Shown: piece by piece, positions 20,231-32,991 of the stretch | Numbering within the stretch: the first letter of the stretch is position 1 | How the letters are laid out: each line of letters begins with the position of its first letter | Assembly (NCBI GenBank): GCA_028023455.1 | Contig: JAQFVV010006200.1 | Coordinates: 7,157,506-7,221,505, forward strand | DNA from: Epiperipatus broadwayi | Taxonomy: Eukaryota > Onychophora > Udeonychophora > Euonychophora > Peripatidae | DNA length: 64,000 bases | Direction of reading: 5' to 3' | Position numbers and translations under genes: made by a program | Notes under the pieces: generated by a model | Seen by the model: only the letters and a program-made list of their open reading frames with translations | Databases searched by the model: none | What the model was told of the DNA's origin: nothing

Positions 20231-23200
20231 ACATTTAAATATAGAATTTAATTTATCATCAAATACTATTTTTAAATAATTATTAATTCAAAAAATATTG
20301 TTGCCAACATTAATAAATGCAATCTTATGTATAAAACAATTTGTGTAGATGTGGATCAATTTTTATGGTTCAGTATAAATATGCATGAAACAAGAGAATA
20401 TGTAAGTAGGAAATATTATATTTAAAAAATGGTATAATATCTATGATGACAAAAATTAACCAAATCTATTTTTGCAAAGCATGTTTCTAATTGTAGCAGG
20501 GTTGTTTTTGTTTTTTTTTTTTGATTCATTAAATTTTTTATTCTAAAGGCGGGAAATGATTTTTTAAAAGAAAAACCAAAGAGACACATATTTTGTCAAT
20601 ATTTCAGATAATTTGATGAAAAAACTGACAGAAATAAATTATGGAAAGTTGACTAAATTAATGTTTAAATGATAATATTTTGTTACTTAGTCATTAGTTT
20701 GAATTTAAATTTTAACTGTGCAGCATAATCTGGTTCTAGATGGTCATCCATTACATCATCCATTCATTGTAACTTACACTGAAATACGTGTATTCAGGGT
20801 AATCCATTTCAGGCTCTCAATCTAGAGCAAAGTTAGTATTGGAAAAAAAATCATTTAGATAGAAAAATTAAATATAAAATTAAAAATTACATGCAAATAT
20901 ACGTATAAAATTAGTGGTGTATAACTGTACCCTTCAATTTTAAAGAAAATTAAAATAAAACTTTTTAAAGCATAAAATAAAAACATAAACAAACTTTTAT
21001 TCTAATAAAATTTCAAGATTATTGATTTCACCTCTCAGTTGCAAAATTTCAGATTTCTTCCTGGAAAATTATTTTTTCTTCATGCCACATTTTAAATATG
21101 TTTACTGTTTCATAATTAAAGATTAAAATAATCTAAAATCAAGAAGAAGTACTAATAAATAACTTTAGTTTGACCTTTTGCACTTGAAAATTTTTTGTGG
21201 TTGTTAATCAGCTAGCTAACTTACTAAACATGTCAACCATAATATTTTTTTTCGATGATAATTTTAAAACTATTTTGGTTGGGAAACACAAATTCATGAG
21301 AATGTTGTTAGATTTCTTAGTTTATGGCTAAAATTATTATATGTATGGAGAAGAATAATTAAAAAATAAATACGGTGTATTTCTCTTCTAAAGATACAAA
21401 TAAACAAATAATTTTAAAAAATGATCATTTAAACCTTAGAAAACAAAGATGTCTGCCATTCTAGTATTCATTTATTTGTAATTGTGACATGAATCTTAAC
21501 TTATTGAGAAATTAGAGATCATTATGCAACTTTTTCACTTTATAAACCTTTATTCCAACAAACTTCCCTGTATAATAGAATGATATTGAGGGAAAGTGTT
21601 TTAGTTTCTTTTTCAAATAATGTTTTAGAATTTGTATTGACTTTTTTATAACTATCTCACATGATTAAACTACTTCTGAAATTTCTATCATTATTGGCTC
21701 ATTTAATAATATTATTGAACTTACAAACTTATATATGTATATTATCAGCTGGATATGAAATTATGTAACAACTGAGTATCTAAATAGAGAGCCTAATGGT
21801 TTAGACAAAACTGTTGTTTGTTTTTTTTACTTTACCCAGTCAGTAATCAATTTAAAAAGTTTTTGCTTATCATATACCCATTGTTATAATTAAAACAAAT
21901 TTGTTTAGAATAACTATATTATTAAATAAATAAACAAGTACTGCATTCAGTACATAATTCAAATAAGTAGACTGTTTAATACTTATAACCTTATATTTTT
22001 TTATTATTAATTCATGTGCGAAATTATTTCATTGTAATGTTTTTAAAATAATCTAAATAATTAGTGATTTTTTTTGCTTTTATAAAAAAATAACATTCTA
22101 CCATGAAAAAAAAATCAATACAAATATATTAATGCAACAAGAAAAACAAATATTACTGTTATTAAGCAATGACTTTCGTTTTGTGAACTTTTAACTTTCA
22201 TGTCAAATGTTTTTTGTTGTGTTTAGGCAGAAAATAAAACCGATGTGTTGTTTTATTAAATAATTATCTTGATTTCTTTTTAAAAATGGGAACATAAATT
22301 GTTATGCATAAACGAATATTTATATATGTAAAGATAAAAGATATAAAAAAAAACTTTAAGCAGTATACAGCAAGACAAAATTTATTTTCAATGACCCCTC
22401 ACCCAGGAATAGTGAATAAAAAGATATTATTTATTAGATGTGCTAAATATTGCATTATAAGGATTTGGGTTTTAAAAACTCTGAATAACATACATAGAAG
22501 TCTATTTACTGATGATATTGAACATTTAACTAGACAGAATAAGATCCAGCTACTTGAAAAAATATATGTCTGATGGAAACTTGACAGATTTTTCAAGTTT
22601 TACCTGAATTTGAGCCATGGTTATCAAAGAATCAATTCAATGCACTTTTGCTATCATGAAATCATTATAAATTTACATATATACATAAAAAAAAAACAAT
22701 TTAACCCAGAGAATACAATTTAGTTGTAATTTATCTTATTAGACAAAAAAGCATTTTAATATGCTGATTTATCAGCTATTGTCATGTCTAAAATCAGAAG
22801 TTTAAATCCAAGTAAAACATGAAATTTGTTTTAAAACAGTTGTGGTCATTCATTTGCAAGCTTAAGATAATAAGTAATTAATCACTCTGCAATTCAATAT
22901 TAGTTAATGACTTGTATTGAATTTTTATTGTTGGAAAACTCAAAATTTAATTCGATTTTCTAAGTGATAAGAAATTAATTATTAATAAAATATTATAATC
23001 ACTTTTGTGGACTAGATAGCACACATACAGGAGATGAAGTTATATTTATTCTGATCTTTATAGATTACAAAAAAGATATTACCATCAATTTAATGATTAT
23101 TCATTAAAATACACATAAAACATAACACACTTTACACTTATTATTTTCAAAAAGCATGTGCACATACTTAGTATACATATATATAATTTTCATTCACTGA

Positions 23201-25190
23201 ATTAAATGTAAAAAATTGAAGTTAATTTTAATTACATTAATTAGATATAAGTATAGTATTTTCTTCAAGCAATCTTATTTTTATTTAAACTCTCTTATAT
23301 TTGTTTTATTATAATGTAGGAGTTTAATACATCTGTAGCTATGTTCATTATTTAATGACTTCTCATTGATATAAATAGTGAAAAAAATTGATTCAATGAA
23401 AAAAAAATGGACACACCATAATTTAAGCCAATTAACTCATTGCTATTAAAAAAGAGTGATTTTGGGTAAGACAATTTTGTTTTGATTTTGAGTAAACTTC
23501 AGTTAACTATTTGTTTACAATAAGCATTTTTTAATATTCCTAAATAAAGATCTAGACTTAAAAAAATTTGAAAGAAATTTATTAGCAGAAAAATTATAAA
23601 ACTGTTTTGGGAAAATTTTATTTAAAATCATTTTATGTATATTCTAATTTATTTTTTTGTAATTATAATTTATGAAAATTTCATTAATAGAATATTAATC
23701 GATAGAGAGTAACTATATACATATATACAATATCTGCATGTTTCAAATTAAAAAAAAAGATAAATATTGCATCATGGATCATGATTTGTCTCTATTACAC
23801 GAACAAACAGACACTGCAAGACATGATTGAATCATAAAAATATACATATTTCACAGACCAATGAACAATGATAACAGATATAGGAAAATGATATATATAT
23901 ATGATAGATCAAAAGGTGACTGTACTTAATCTTATTTCGTCAAAATTAATAGTATGATTTGAAAATAAATTGTTTTAATATTTAAATAATACCAGGCCAA
24001 ATTGTTTTCATTCAAATTAGTAGTAATGTTTAATTATATAATTTGAAATATTTTTCATGAGTAATGGTTTTGTCACAATAACGTTTAAGAAATTGTAGTG
24101 GAAAAAAAAAGAAAACATCACATTAATATAAATTCTTCTTTGACATCTGTTAATAAACAAGACAACTAATGATATTTAATTATTTTAAGAAATGTTACTA
24201 ACGATTATTTTATTAGTGTTTTTTAAATATTATTACTGCACGAAACCAAAAACAATAAATGATATTTTTTGCAGGCTTTAATGCTTGTATTGTGCATATA
24301 AATCTAATGTATAGTAAAAAAAATTTCTATAAAAACATTTTATGGTAAAACTTGTCTATGATTTTGATGAAGAAGCAAACCTTATTTTCATTATAATAGA
24401 ATATCCTTTTTAACTTTTTTAAAACGTTACTTTATATTTTTGCATTAATATTAGCATCAGTTTTCTTTTTCTTTTTTGAAAACTCAAAAAAAAGTAGATG
24501 CTCCCTGAAATAGTGAGATATCTGTAATTGTTGTTCATTTTCAACTTTAGAACTAGGGATAATTTTTTTTAATGATAATCATTTCTAGCTATAGGTATTT
24601 ACAAAATTAGGATACTAAAACATGTCTAAAATTAATAATAGTATGATTTCTCACCTTTTGCAATTAATTGATCTCATCCGTGTTAATGATCATCTTGAAT
24701 AAAAAAATTAAAGGCCAAGTAGTGAAACATTTGACAAATGAATAGCTTTGATTTGAAAAGATAAAAATACCATACAATAAATGTAATCTCTCATAAAATT
24801 TGAAAAAGATGAAACAAAAATTAAGAAAAGTTACTAATCAAGAATTATAGAGCATATGAACAACCAAGTCTAAAATCTAGTTCAAACCTGACTGCTACTT
24901 ATAGACTAACTTTGATAGAAGACCATCTTTGAAGTAGTAACAAATTAAATTTTAATATGAAATCCAATATGTTTTATGAAAGACAAAAAAAAAAAAATAC
25001 AGCTACCTAATTCTAATTCTTAACTCAAAAAGGCAATACTAATTCCAATAATTAAGCACAATTTTTAGATTAACTGAGGTATTCTATTGTCTAACATCAA
25101 CATATCAATATTTGATTATTCAAACACATAATTATAAGAATCAAGATTAGTCACTCATTAGACTAAGATTATCCAATAATAAATAGTATT
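20231..25190. other. AT-rich spacer, nothing identified
   Basis: Long A/T-rich DNA with no supported gene. A short open frame at 22304-22573 has no recognisable domain. A small imperfect inverted motif near 20737-20830 (CTAGATGGTCATCC...) was noted without further support. Confidence 0.5.
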
Positions 25191-25194
25191 TCTC

Positions 25195-25705
25195 AGTATA
25201 ATTTTCATTACATCACTATCATGCAAGGTATGGAGTGTTTTCTATCCACTTTTAACATCTTGTGGAGGAATATAATCATAAACATATGGTCAAAGACATT
25301 CTCTTCCTTGCATGTGAGTGGTGTAATGAAAATTACACTACAGGAATATTATTCATTATTGAATAATTTCTAGTTTAATGAGCGACTAGTAAAAATTATT
25401 AATATACTTTCAATTAATGATTTGTGTTAAAGTTGTGACAACTGTATATTTGACACTTCTCAATTAAACTGTAGTAATTTGCTATATATATATATATATA
25501 TATTGAACAGTGATAAAGATGTATATAAGAGATTGTGGTCTGGGCCAACTTATGAGTGCTGGTTCAGTATGAAATGTGTATCTTGGAGATCAGATCTTTT
25601 TCATATGATCATGTGTTTATGATTAGATGCCTCCACAAGGTGTTAAAAGTGTGTAGAAAATATTCCCTACCTTGCATGGAATAGTGTAATGAAAATTATA
25701 CTATA
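25195..25705 (+). mobile_element. H3-related foldback with hammerhead
   Basis: The left arm (25195-25300: AGTATAATTTTCATTAC, CATGCAAGG, TTAACATCTTGTGGAGG, CATAAACATATG) is repeated inverted at 25600-25705. A second, shorter inverted copy lies at 25311-25345 (CCTTGCATG... TGTAATGAAAATTAC), so two foldbacks overlap or are nested. The sense part contains an H3 hammerhead at 25537-25591. After 25345 comes a hairpin (ATTATTCA/TGAATAAT), like the terminal hairpins of other H3 copies. A (TA)11 run at 25483-25504 sits in the loop. Outer borders are uncertain. Confidence 0.65.
25537..25591 (+). ncRNA. hammerhead ribozyme, type I, one core change (H3 family)
   Basis: Stem I GGTCTGGGCCAA (25537-25548) pairs with TTGGAGATC (25583-25591) through CCAA/TTGG and GGTCT/AGATC. 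The core is CTTATGA (25549-25555; G5 changed to U). Stem II GTGCT/AGTAT contains two G-U pairs. GAAA at 25571-25574, a short stem III region TGTGTATC, and C as the base before the cut. The G5 change predicts loss of activity. Confidence 0.6.
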
Positions 25706-25932
25706 GAAATATTAATCGTTAAGTGAAAAATATGTATACAATTGAGTAATAAAATGTTACTTTTATTCTACATGGTATAATGCAATGACCAAGTGGCAAT
25801 GGGGCTCTAGATTCATGATCATGGCTACAGTTCTGCAGCATCCAATAGTCAACCTTTTTATAAAATCCTGCACAATAAGCTATTTTATTATTTATTTAAT
25901 ACTATTATAATATTTATTAAAAATAAATTTTA

Positions 25933-26039
25933 AATATGCATACCATAATAATAATTCACAAGTCAGATTTATTAGAGTTACTTCAACAATGATGTCAATG
26001 ACTTTAGTAAGTCTGACTTGTGATTATGATATGCATATT
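25933..26039. repeat. Small foldback, arms about 40-48 bp
   Basis: AATATGCATACCATAATAAT... at 25933-25980 is the approximate inverted complement of 26001-26039 (ACTTTAGTAAGTCTGACTTG...ATGCATATT). No matching flanking duplication was found, and the family is not otherwise seen in the window. Confidence 0.7.
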
Positions 26040-26166
26040 CAGAGTTTGCTTCTCTATAAATACTATTATATTTTCACAGTGGCATTATTTATTCATGGAT
26101 TTATTAAAATAATTAGAATAAACACACGCATATATATATTACATTAATTTTTATATAAATATCAAT

Positions 26167-26523
26167 AAATCAGCATTTATTTTTTATAGCGTCTGTATAC
26201 AATTGTAATCACATTCATATCAGCTTTTTCAAACCAAATTGTGCAAACGCTTTTTGCGAGTGTTAAATAATAAATGAATACCCTCTGACGCATACAAGAT
26301 ATAGAATTTATGCAGCAATAAAAGGAATCCTCTTATTACTACGACTCAAATATTTATATATGAGCAAATCTGAAGTACTGGCACAGAAGGTGACTATAGA
26401 ACAGTCACTTAGAATTACTATATATAACTTATGAATGAATGACGCCGATGAATATTCATTTATTATTTAACACTCGCAAAAAGCGTTTGCACAATTTGGT
26501 TTGAAAAAGCCGATATGAATGTG
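26167..26523 (+). mobile_element. Foldback retroposon, family FB4, 71-bp arms, 12-bp target duplication
   Basis: Arms at 26210-26280 and 26453-26523 match at 70 of 71 positions (one A/G difference), so the copy is young or the arms are homogenised. Direct repeats ATAAATATCAAT at 26155-26166 and 26524-26535. The left one-sided segment CATTTATTTTTTATAGCGTCT is the reverse complement match of the tail of the 11.0-kb copy, so the two lie in opposite orientation. Arm sequence GTGCAAACGC and AATAATAAATGAATACC are shared with the loop of that copy. Confidence 0.85.
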
Positions 26524-26535
26524 ATAAATATCAAT

Positions 26536-29500
26536 GTAAAAATACAAAAGGAAGCTGAAATTGAGGTTTTATTCTTATTTTTAAGATGAAATGCATAAGG
26601 TTTAATAATAAATACTTAAAATTAATCACAAAATTAGCATATTTCAAACTCATAGAGTCATGACTATTTAAAACAAATATGTAGACTTCCTCTAAGAAAA
26701 AACTGATCATTGAAAGTTATTTAAAATAAATTAAAACATTTCCAATGTTAAAGAAATATTTATAACATTAATATTATATAACTCAAATAAAAACTTTAGA
26801 AAGTGATTGTGAAATTGATTAAAATATATTTTTTGTTGAAGCTGATCAATTCTTGTATTTTATTTCATATTGAGAAATTTAACAAAATAAATAAAAAAGA
26901 ATCAAAGATTTGTCATTTTGAAAAATCATAAAGTATCAGAAGGAATACATTTGAGATGTGCTCCAAGGACTTTTCCTCTTGAAACTATCATTCTACCACA
27001 TCACTAAACCATGAAGTACAGTGTTGCATTTATTTTGAGCAAATAATAATAAACAAATGGGTTTTATTTCTTTGGAATTCATAAGAAGCTTGAAAATTTG
27101 AAGTGACAGAATTGGGCTGTACCCCACAAACCTTGAGCATTCTGCCTTTCTACCATCACACCAAAAACATTCAGATCTGATATGATAATTAACCATGCAT
27201 TACGAGTGTGGTAAACACTGTCAAGCTGCCACAAAAATCATCAAGAGCCATCAAAAGCCATTCAGAGTCACAATATCTATTGGCTTATTTTATATGCTTT
27301 CAGATAAAGAATTCAACAATAACATATAGCAACAAAAGTAATTACTGCAGAAAATAAATAATAATCACAAATCATTATAATAAACAGTTGTCATAAACAG
27401 TTTGTAAATCATTGACTAGAGCTAATAGTAATTGAATCATTTTGCAACTGAGAGAAAAAAAGAAGGAAATATTAAATTTGGGAAATTGAAGAAAACTCAT
27501 ATTTAGTCAGCCATTTTATGTACTACACAAGTTACCACACATTAAATAAACCAATAGAAATTGGGAAGATCTTTTCAGAGATATTATATGATATTCATGC
27601 ATTATTCAAAATTTTGAATGATTAAATTTTGTTTATTTCAGTCAAAAGTTTTAAATATTTATTAGTAAATGCCTTTCAATTATTTTGAGCTTCAAAATGC
27701 CAGAAAATAATATTTTAAAAAAATTATATAAAGAACAAAAAATAATAATGGCCCAAATGTTTCTCTGTAATAAACATTAGTTTATAGAGATAGATGTAGA
27801 AACAGGTAAAGTGCTTTATTTGGATTGACTTTGCTCACAGCATAAAAGAAATCAGTGTTAGGATTGATGGAAAAAATGGTTTTTAGAAAAAAGTAACATA
27901 TTCATGCTTCATATATTTGTAATTTACAGGGGGGGACATGAATTTTGAACTAAATGAAAATAGGTCACCTAAATATATTTGAAATCTATTATTATAAGAT
28001 GGAAGAAGTAAAATGAAATAACAGAAAGTCAAATGCCCAAATTCTGCCAAAAAAGAATATAAAAGTATTTGGCCTGGCTATCAGAATGAGAAGACTTCAC
28101 TTAAATACAATTTTCATTATGGTAGTTTTTTATAATATTTTTCTAAAACCAGAATACAGAATAGAACAAATGATAGATCAATACATTCTTATATGGTGCA
28201 GCTTTGTAAAAGAGTGTCAATAGATATTTATGCAGTACTCAAGAGGAAAGAGGGTAATAGTGTATTAGGACTTCTAGTCAGAACATTGATTTTCTAATGA
28301 TGATAGTAGTGACTGAAAATAATATCAAAAGAAATATGAAAAAATTAAGAACAAACTGTCACAATAATTATACATAAAACTACAAAAACACATACACACA
28401 TAAATTCTTCAGAGGAAGTTCTAGTTTTAGATTGAGAATCATTTGGATACCAGTATAAATCTAGAAAATTACTTCACTAAAAACTGTAGAAGAAAAAATT
28501 TAAACATAAGATTAGTTCTTAAAAAGTAAAATTTGAATACCCAACTGACAGGTTGAAGACAATGTTTTCTTTCAAGTGACCAAATGCTAAAAATTGAACA
28601 TAGAATCTTTAATTCTTAAATTTACCCTCTGTATTGAGTTAAATAAAATAGATCAGTATTGATGAACTCCAGAAATAAGAAAACTTATTTCATAAAATAA
28701 TAGATCAAGTCATCCAAAAAAATGTTTTAGATCTATGCTTTTGATAAGCCATTATTAGCAGTAGCAGCCATTCTGCAAACAAGAATGGTCATTCCAACTC
28801 TAATAATAATAAATAAAATAATATTATATATATTCTGTTATTATTGCATAAACTATTGCATGAACCATAAATATATCAACATATAAAAACATACTGGTTC
28901 ATTGTTTTGCTTATTTGATATTTCACAATGCTATTTTTTAATTTTTTCTACAATAAACTTTCTTTCTAAAGGACTATTGTAGTTATCTATTATATTCTTC
29001 AAAATTGCACTTTTTACAAGTATCATTAATATAATCTTTATAATATAATCATGGTCAGTCTCTCCCATAAAAGTCATAAAATATTTTTAGAAGATATTAA
29101 TTATATCATGCATTATTTATACATCAATCCAACAAATTGAAGAACATATTGAAGTTTTTATAATGACTTTGCATTGTATCAATAGGGGGTGAAAGACTTC
29201 TTCCATTCAGTAAATTAGGTAACAATAATAGGTGTATAACTTTCTAAAAGCATTAGTAGCATTTGAGGCAGTACTCTAAGACCACCTTTCCAGTTAAACA
29301 GCTAACAAGATGTTTACATTGTCACTGCTAAGATTTTCACTCTCATTTTGATAAAGGACTTAACTTTTAAAAATATTAATTACTAAACCAAAATTTTTAA
29401 ATGGTGAAGTGAAAGCATTAAGAATATTGTGTATATATAGAGAGTAGAATTAGCAAGAAGAGCAAAATCAGCATACTGTATATCCAAAAACCAAGAAGGT

Positions 29501-29573
29501 AAACTTTTATCCCTGATTTATGAAACTACCTATAAACAGTTCCAAATACTTCTTCCATAAAATGAAATATAAA
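26536..29573. other. AT-rich spacer, nothing identified
   Basis: No gene supported. A G7 run at about 27931 is notable because G runs are rare in this DNA and elsewhere in the window sit next to hammerhead elements, but no hammerhead was found here. Confidence 0.4.
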
Positions 29574-29642
29574 ACAGGCAAAACTCTCTATACATATTGC
29601 CACTCAAATGGTGATCATGTGATGTTAATTGGCTTAAAATGA
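29574..29642 (-). mobile_element. H2-family minimal derivative (tail plus head)
   Basis: GGCAAAACTCTCTATAC is the inverted H2 3' end and AATGGTGATCATGTGATG the inverted H2 head, so all of the body, including the hammerhead, is deleted. It parallels the short copy at 37.8 kb. Confidence 0.55.
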
Positions 29643-30272
29643 AATATACTTTCTTAATACCAATTTTCATCTTAAAGGCATCACATTCCCCTCCATCTAT
29701 TGTAACAATACTTCTTTTCATTCTATATAATTAAAAGATATTATTTTCGCATCAATCTATAGGGTGATGAAAGAAATAAGAATATGTACAAGAAGACATA
29801 GTTTTAAAAATAGTGTAAATCAATAAAATAACAGTATTGTATTTTTTAGAGGCAAAAAAAAAATTTACCACTTTTTAATTTTTAATTTTGTTTTACAATG
29901 TTGAATTTTTTTAAAAAAAAATAATATCAACTAAACCTTACATCTAGAAAAACGTGAATTTTATTTTGTCATCCTACAAAAATTTGCGAATTTTTGGCTA
30001 AATTAAAGCTTTGCTTTCCAAAGAACTGAATATTAGATCATTTTCAATTAACTTGAATAATCAAGCGTTGCTTAGTGCAGTGAAAAGAATGGCAGACTCT
30101 AGAATTCAAAAACCATAAATCGTGACTTAGTTCTATTACTTCCGGTGCTAGAACTTTTTATTAACTTCAGAGTATGCGGGGTTCGAACTCAGATTTTCAC
30201 ACGACCCACTACTCTCAGTGCCATCTCATATTGCTGATCCACCTGATCCACACACATGTTGAAAAGATAAAT

Positions 30273-30329
30273 AATCACCAATATAAGTATTTCATGCTAA
30301 ACCAGCAATCATCAGTTGGTCCAGATTAC
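30273..30329 (-). ncRNA. hammerhead ribozyme, type I, consensus core (H3, antisense arm)
   Basis: Minus strand: stem I AATCTGGACCAA pairs with TTGGTGATT (CCAA/TTGG, then AATC/GATT across a bulge). CTGATGA is followed by stem II TGCT/AGCA with loop GGTTT inside a T-T closing mismatch, GAAA, stem III TACTTA (two A-T pairs), then TA as the cleavage dinucleotide. All conserved core bases are present; cleavage is predicted 3' of the A preceding TTGG. Confidence 0.75.
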
Positions 30330-30773
30330 TATCCTCAGACATATATATAATCAATGCTCAGCTTTATATTAAGATAGCCAATCTTCATACTTTAATGGAC
30401 AGGCTTCAAACTATTCCAACTCATAACTCTTCAGCCTCCCATTTTACTGAAAATCTGACGATGGAACGTTCAAAGCCCTTATTAGTGCCAAGGTTGTCAT
30501 CCTACCCATGTTAATCTGCCCATCCCTCACATATGTATGTATAAATGGATTATTCCCCTGTACATGAGGGGTCAGAATGACTAATATGTCAACATGTGTA
30601 GGATGACAACCTTGGCACTAATAAGGGCTTTGAACGTTCCATCATCAGATTTTCAGTGAAATGGAAGGCTGAAGAGTTGTGAGTTGGAAAAGTTTGAAGC
30701 CTGTCCATTAAAGTATGAAGATTGGCTATCTTAATATAAAGCTGAGCACTGATTATATATATGTGTGAGGATA

Positions 30774-30830
30774 GTAATCTGGACCAACTGGTGATTGCTG
30801 GTTTAGCATGAAACAGGTATATTGGTGATT
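30774..30830 (+). ncRNA. hammerhead ribozyme, type I, one core change (H3, sense arm)
   Basis: Same layout as the antisense-arm copy: stem I with CCAA at 30784-30787, core CTGGTGA (30788-30794; A6 changed to G), stem II TGCT/AGCA, GAAA, a short stem III region, TTGGTGATT. The A6 change is expected to impair activity. So within one element one arm keeps an intact core and the other does not. Confidence 0.65.
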
Positions 30831-31097
30831 ATTTATCTTTTCAACATGTGTGTGATCAGGTGGATCAGCAATATAAGTAGTGGGTCGTGTGAAAGTCTGA
30901 GTTCGAATCCCGCATATATTACATATATAAAAACACAGGTTTAAGCCTGTGCAATGTCTTAACTTCAGAGTAATAAACCGTTTGATTATTTTATATATAT
31001 CAAGCATTCAAGAAATGTAATTATTTTTCTTACCTTTATTACTTTTTTGGAAATCTCCCCTACTATTATATACCTCTTTATTTATTTCAGAATTACT

Positions 31098-31222
31098 AAA
31101 TGAAAATACGTATATTGGTGATTATTTCTCTTTTCTACATGTGTGTGGTCATGAGTATCGGTAATATGAGATAGTTTGGATAGTGAAGGGGCTTGAAAAT
31201 CTGAGTTCAAATCCCCTATATT
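31098..31222 (+). mobile_element. H3-family copy, 5'-truncated inside the hammerhead
   Basis: The sequence starts within the ribozyme core (GAAAATACGTATATTGGTG) and runs to the H3 3' end (GAGTTCAAATCCCC). An 11-bp direct repeat TAAATGAAAAT lies at 31097-31107 and 31223-31233. The right repeat is followed by CCATGTATTGATAATT, which itself resembles the element's start. The locus is therefore either a truncated copy with a short duplication or the beginning of a second head-to-tail unit. Confidence 0.55.
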
Positions 31223-32689
31223 TAAATGAAAATCCATGTATTGATAATTGTAAACGATAATTTTCTATAACCACAAAAAATAACGTTTTAAAAATTAAAA
31301 ATATAATCAAACGCGAATTAAAATCCTTTAATTAAATAAATAAATAAAAACTTTTATCTAACAATGCTTTCAAAGAAAATAATCAATTATTTCATTCAAA
31401 AGAGTAATGATAACTCAAAAAATTAATTTACTTAATAAATGACTTTAGCGAGAGACACGCTCAAGCTTGAAGATGAATGTAAATAAACTAATTAAGATCG
31501 ACTTTAATTGTTTTTACGTATTTTTCTTGATTAACAAAATATTTAGTTGAGCTAATAAATATAACTGTTAACCGCCTTCCTTTCATGTAATGAAAACAAA
31601 TAAAGTTTACCAATACAACAAACTCTCTTTATATATATATTCGAATTATAAGAATATAAAAGTATTCATAGTTAGGAATTAAAAGCTTGGTTAGTAAGAA
31701 AACATACACATATATATTTAGATTTAATAACCCAAATATAATTTTTTATGTTTTAATTTTTTAAAAAAATATATTAGTTATATATATTTTTATCCAAAAC
31801 TATTTTAATTGATTCGATTTAGTCCTCTTTCCCTGGTGACAAAATGTTATACTTGATTTTAGTATCTCATTGACTCTAGTAGGAAAACTTCAATCATATG
31901 CGCAAGCACAATACATACGTATATTTGACAAGAATACAGTGAATTAAGTTTGCGTGCGTGTGTGTTTTCAAAGAGATTTCTTTTCATGTAAAATTCTCAC
32001 ATTAAAAACAAGTATTATATTTGCTTACTAAAATTTTAAAAAAGTTTGTGTTGTGATTGACTCAAGGTCATACTCTCAAAAATGCATGATATCTCATATG
32101 TAAATATACTGTGTCAACTTATATCCATATACAGAAATATAAAAGGTCACCTAACTAGTAGTTAGCACACCTGTCTGTCAAAGCCATGCCATAAAAATTT
32201 TAGATAAACATTTTTAGGATTTTCTTTTTAGACAGCAAATCTAATTAATGATACAATTTACTAAATATTTATCAAGCTATTATTAAGAAGAAAGGAAAAG
32301 GATGATGAAAACTCTCGCCATCTATAGTTGATGAGTTCGATAAATAATGGTTTCATCATCATTGCTCTTTTATAAAGAGCTGTTGGGCAGAAGATTTTTA
32401 CTCAACAATGGGATATTTAAAGTCTGTTCACACTTGTACTCAGTCATAGTTTGTGGCAATATTAAAAAATCTAGTGTTTATTATCAATCTCTTCAAATAA
32501 TTTACTAGGAAATAATTTTATTAAATATTTTATACTGTAAAATAAATGTTACATGATCACCATTTCATACGCTTACACGTGTTACTAGTAAGAGTACCAA
32601 ACTCTCCATATAGTAGTGCCATCAAATCAAGCCTTCACAATCAATTGATGCAGGAAGATTTGTGCATAAAATCCTTATCTAGTGCCTAA

Positions 32690-32735
32690 CATCTCCAGAC
32701 TAATTTCTAACTTATAGCTTTTATCAGTGATGAAC
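32690..32735 (-). ncRNA. hammerhead ribozyme, type I, one core change (H2, antisense arm)
   Basis: Minus strand: core CTGATAA (G8 changed to A), stem II AGCT-type hairpin over AAGCTATAAGTTA, GAAA, stem III TTAG, TC, then TGGAGATG. Stem I is only partly paired. Clearly homologous to the other H2 ribozymes but decayed. Confidence 0.55.
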
Positions 32736-32949
32736 CTTAGATTTGAAAGCACTGCACCTAGATCTTAAGACCTAATGCTAAACAGAGTTTAAATCTATAT
32801 GACAATACAAGCAAAGAGCTTAGGTTGGAAACACTACAATGTTTTTATCTTGGGCTCCAAGCTTTGTAGTTAAGCAAATAGACATAAGATAGCTGCTGAA
32901 GGGTTGTATTGGGTTCTAAGATCTAGGTGCAGTGCTTCAAATCCAAGAC

Positions 32950-32991
32950 TCCTTACTGATGAAAGCCACAAGCTAGAAATCAGTCTGGGGA
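32950..32991 (+). ncRNA. hammerhead ribozyme, type I, intact core (H2, sense arm)
   Basis: Stem I TCCTTA (32950-32955) with TGGGGA (32986-32991, two G-U pairs), CTGATGA at 32956-32962, stem II AGC/GCT with loop CACAA and the family's A-A closing mismatch, GAAA at 32976-32979, stem III TCAG, TC at 32984-32985. Core residues are all consensus. Confidence 0.78.

Larger units (their letters stand above)
30175..30958 (+). mobile_element. H3-family foldback retroposon, 14-bp target duplication, two hammerheads
   Basis: Perfect 14-bp direct repeats TTAACTTCAGAGTA at 30161-30174 and 30959-30972 bound a 784-bp unit. Arms 30175-30512 and 30591-30915 (over 320 bp) are inverted copies with roughly 90% identity by eye, around a 78-bp loop. 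The outer ends of both arms carry a T-arm/B-box-like GTTCGAANCCCGC (30181 inverted, 30901 direct). The right side alone has a 43-bp tail with a hairpin CACAGG/CCTGTG at 30934-30951. Each arm has one hammerhead (30273-30329 minus, 30774-30830 plus). Open frames in the arms are shadows of the repeat. The long self-complementary transcript would form a near-perfect double-stranded RNA. Confidence 0.88.

Noticed and set aside
30658-30705. Second hammerhead-like motif (GGCTGAAGAG...GAAAAG) in the H3 arm
   Set aside because: The bases between CTGAAGA and GAAA cannot form stem II, and the inverted copy lacks GAAA.
30899-30915. GAGTTCGAATCCCGC as the T arm of a tRNA gene
   Set aside because: Only the B-box/T-arm-like part is present, at the outer ends of a foldback arm. 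No acceptor stem, D arm or anticodon arm can be built, and the motif recurs in other H3 copies as part of the repeat.
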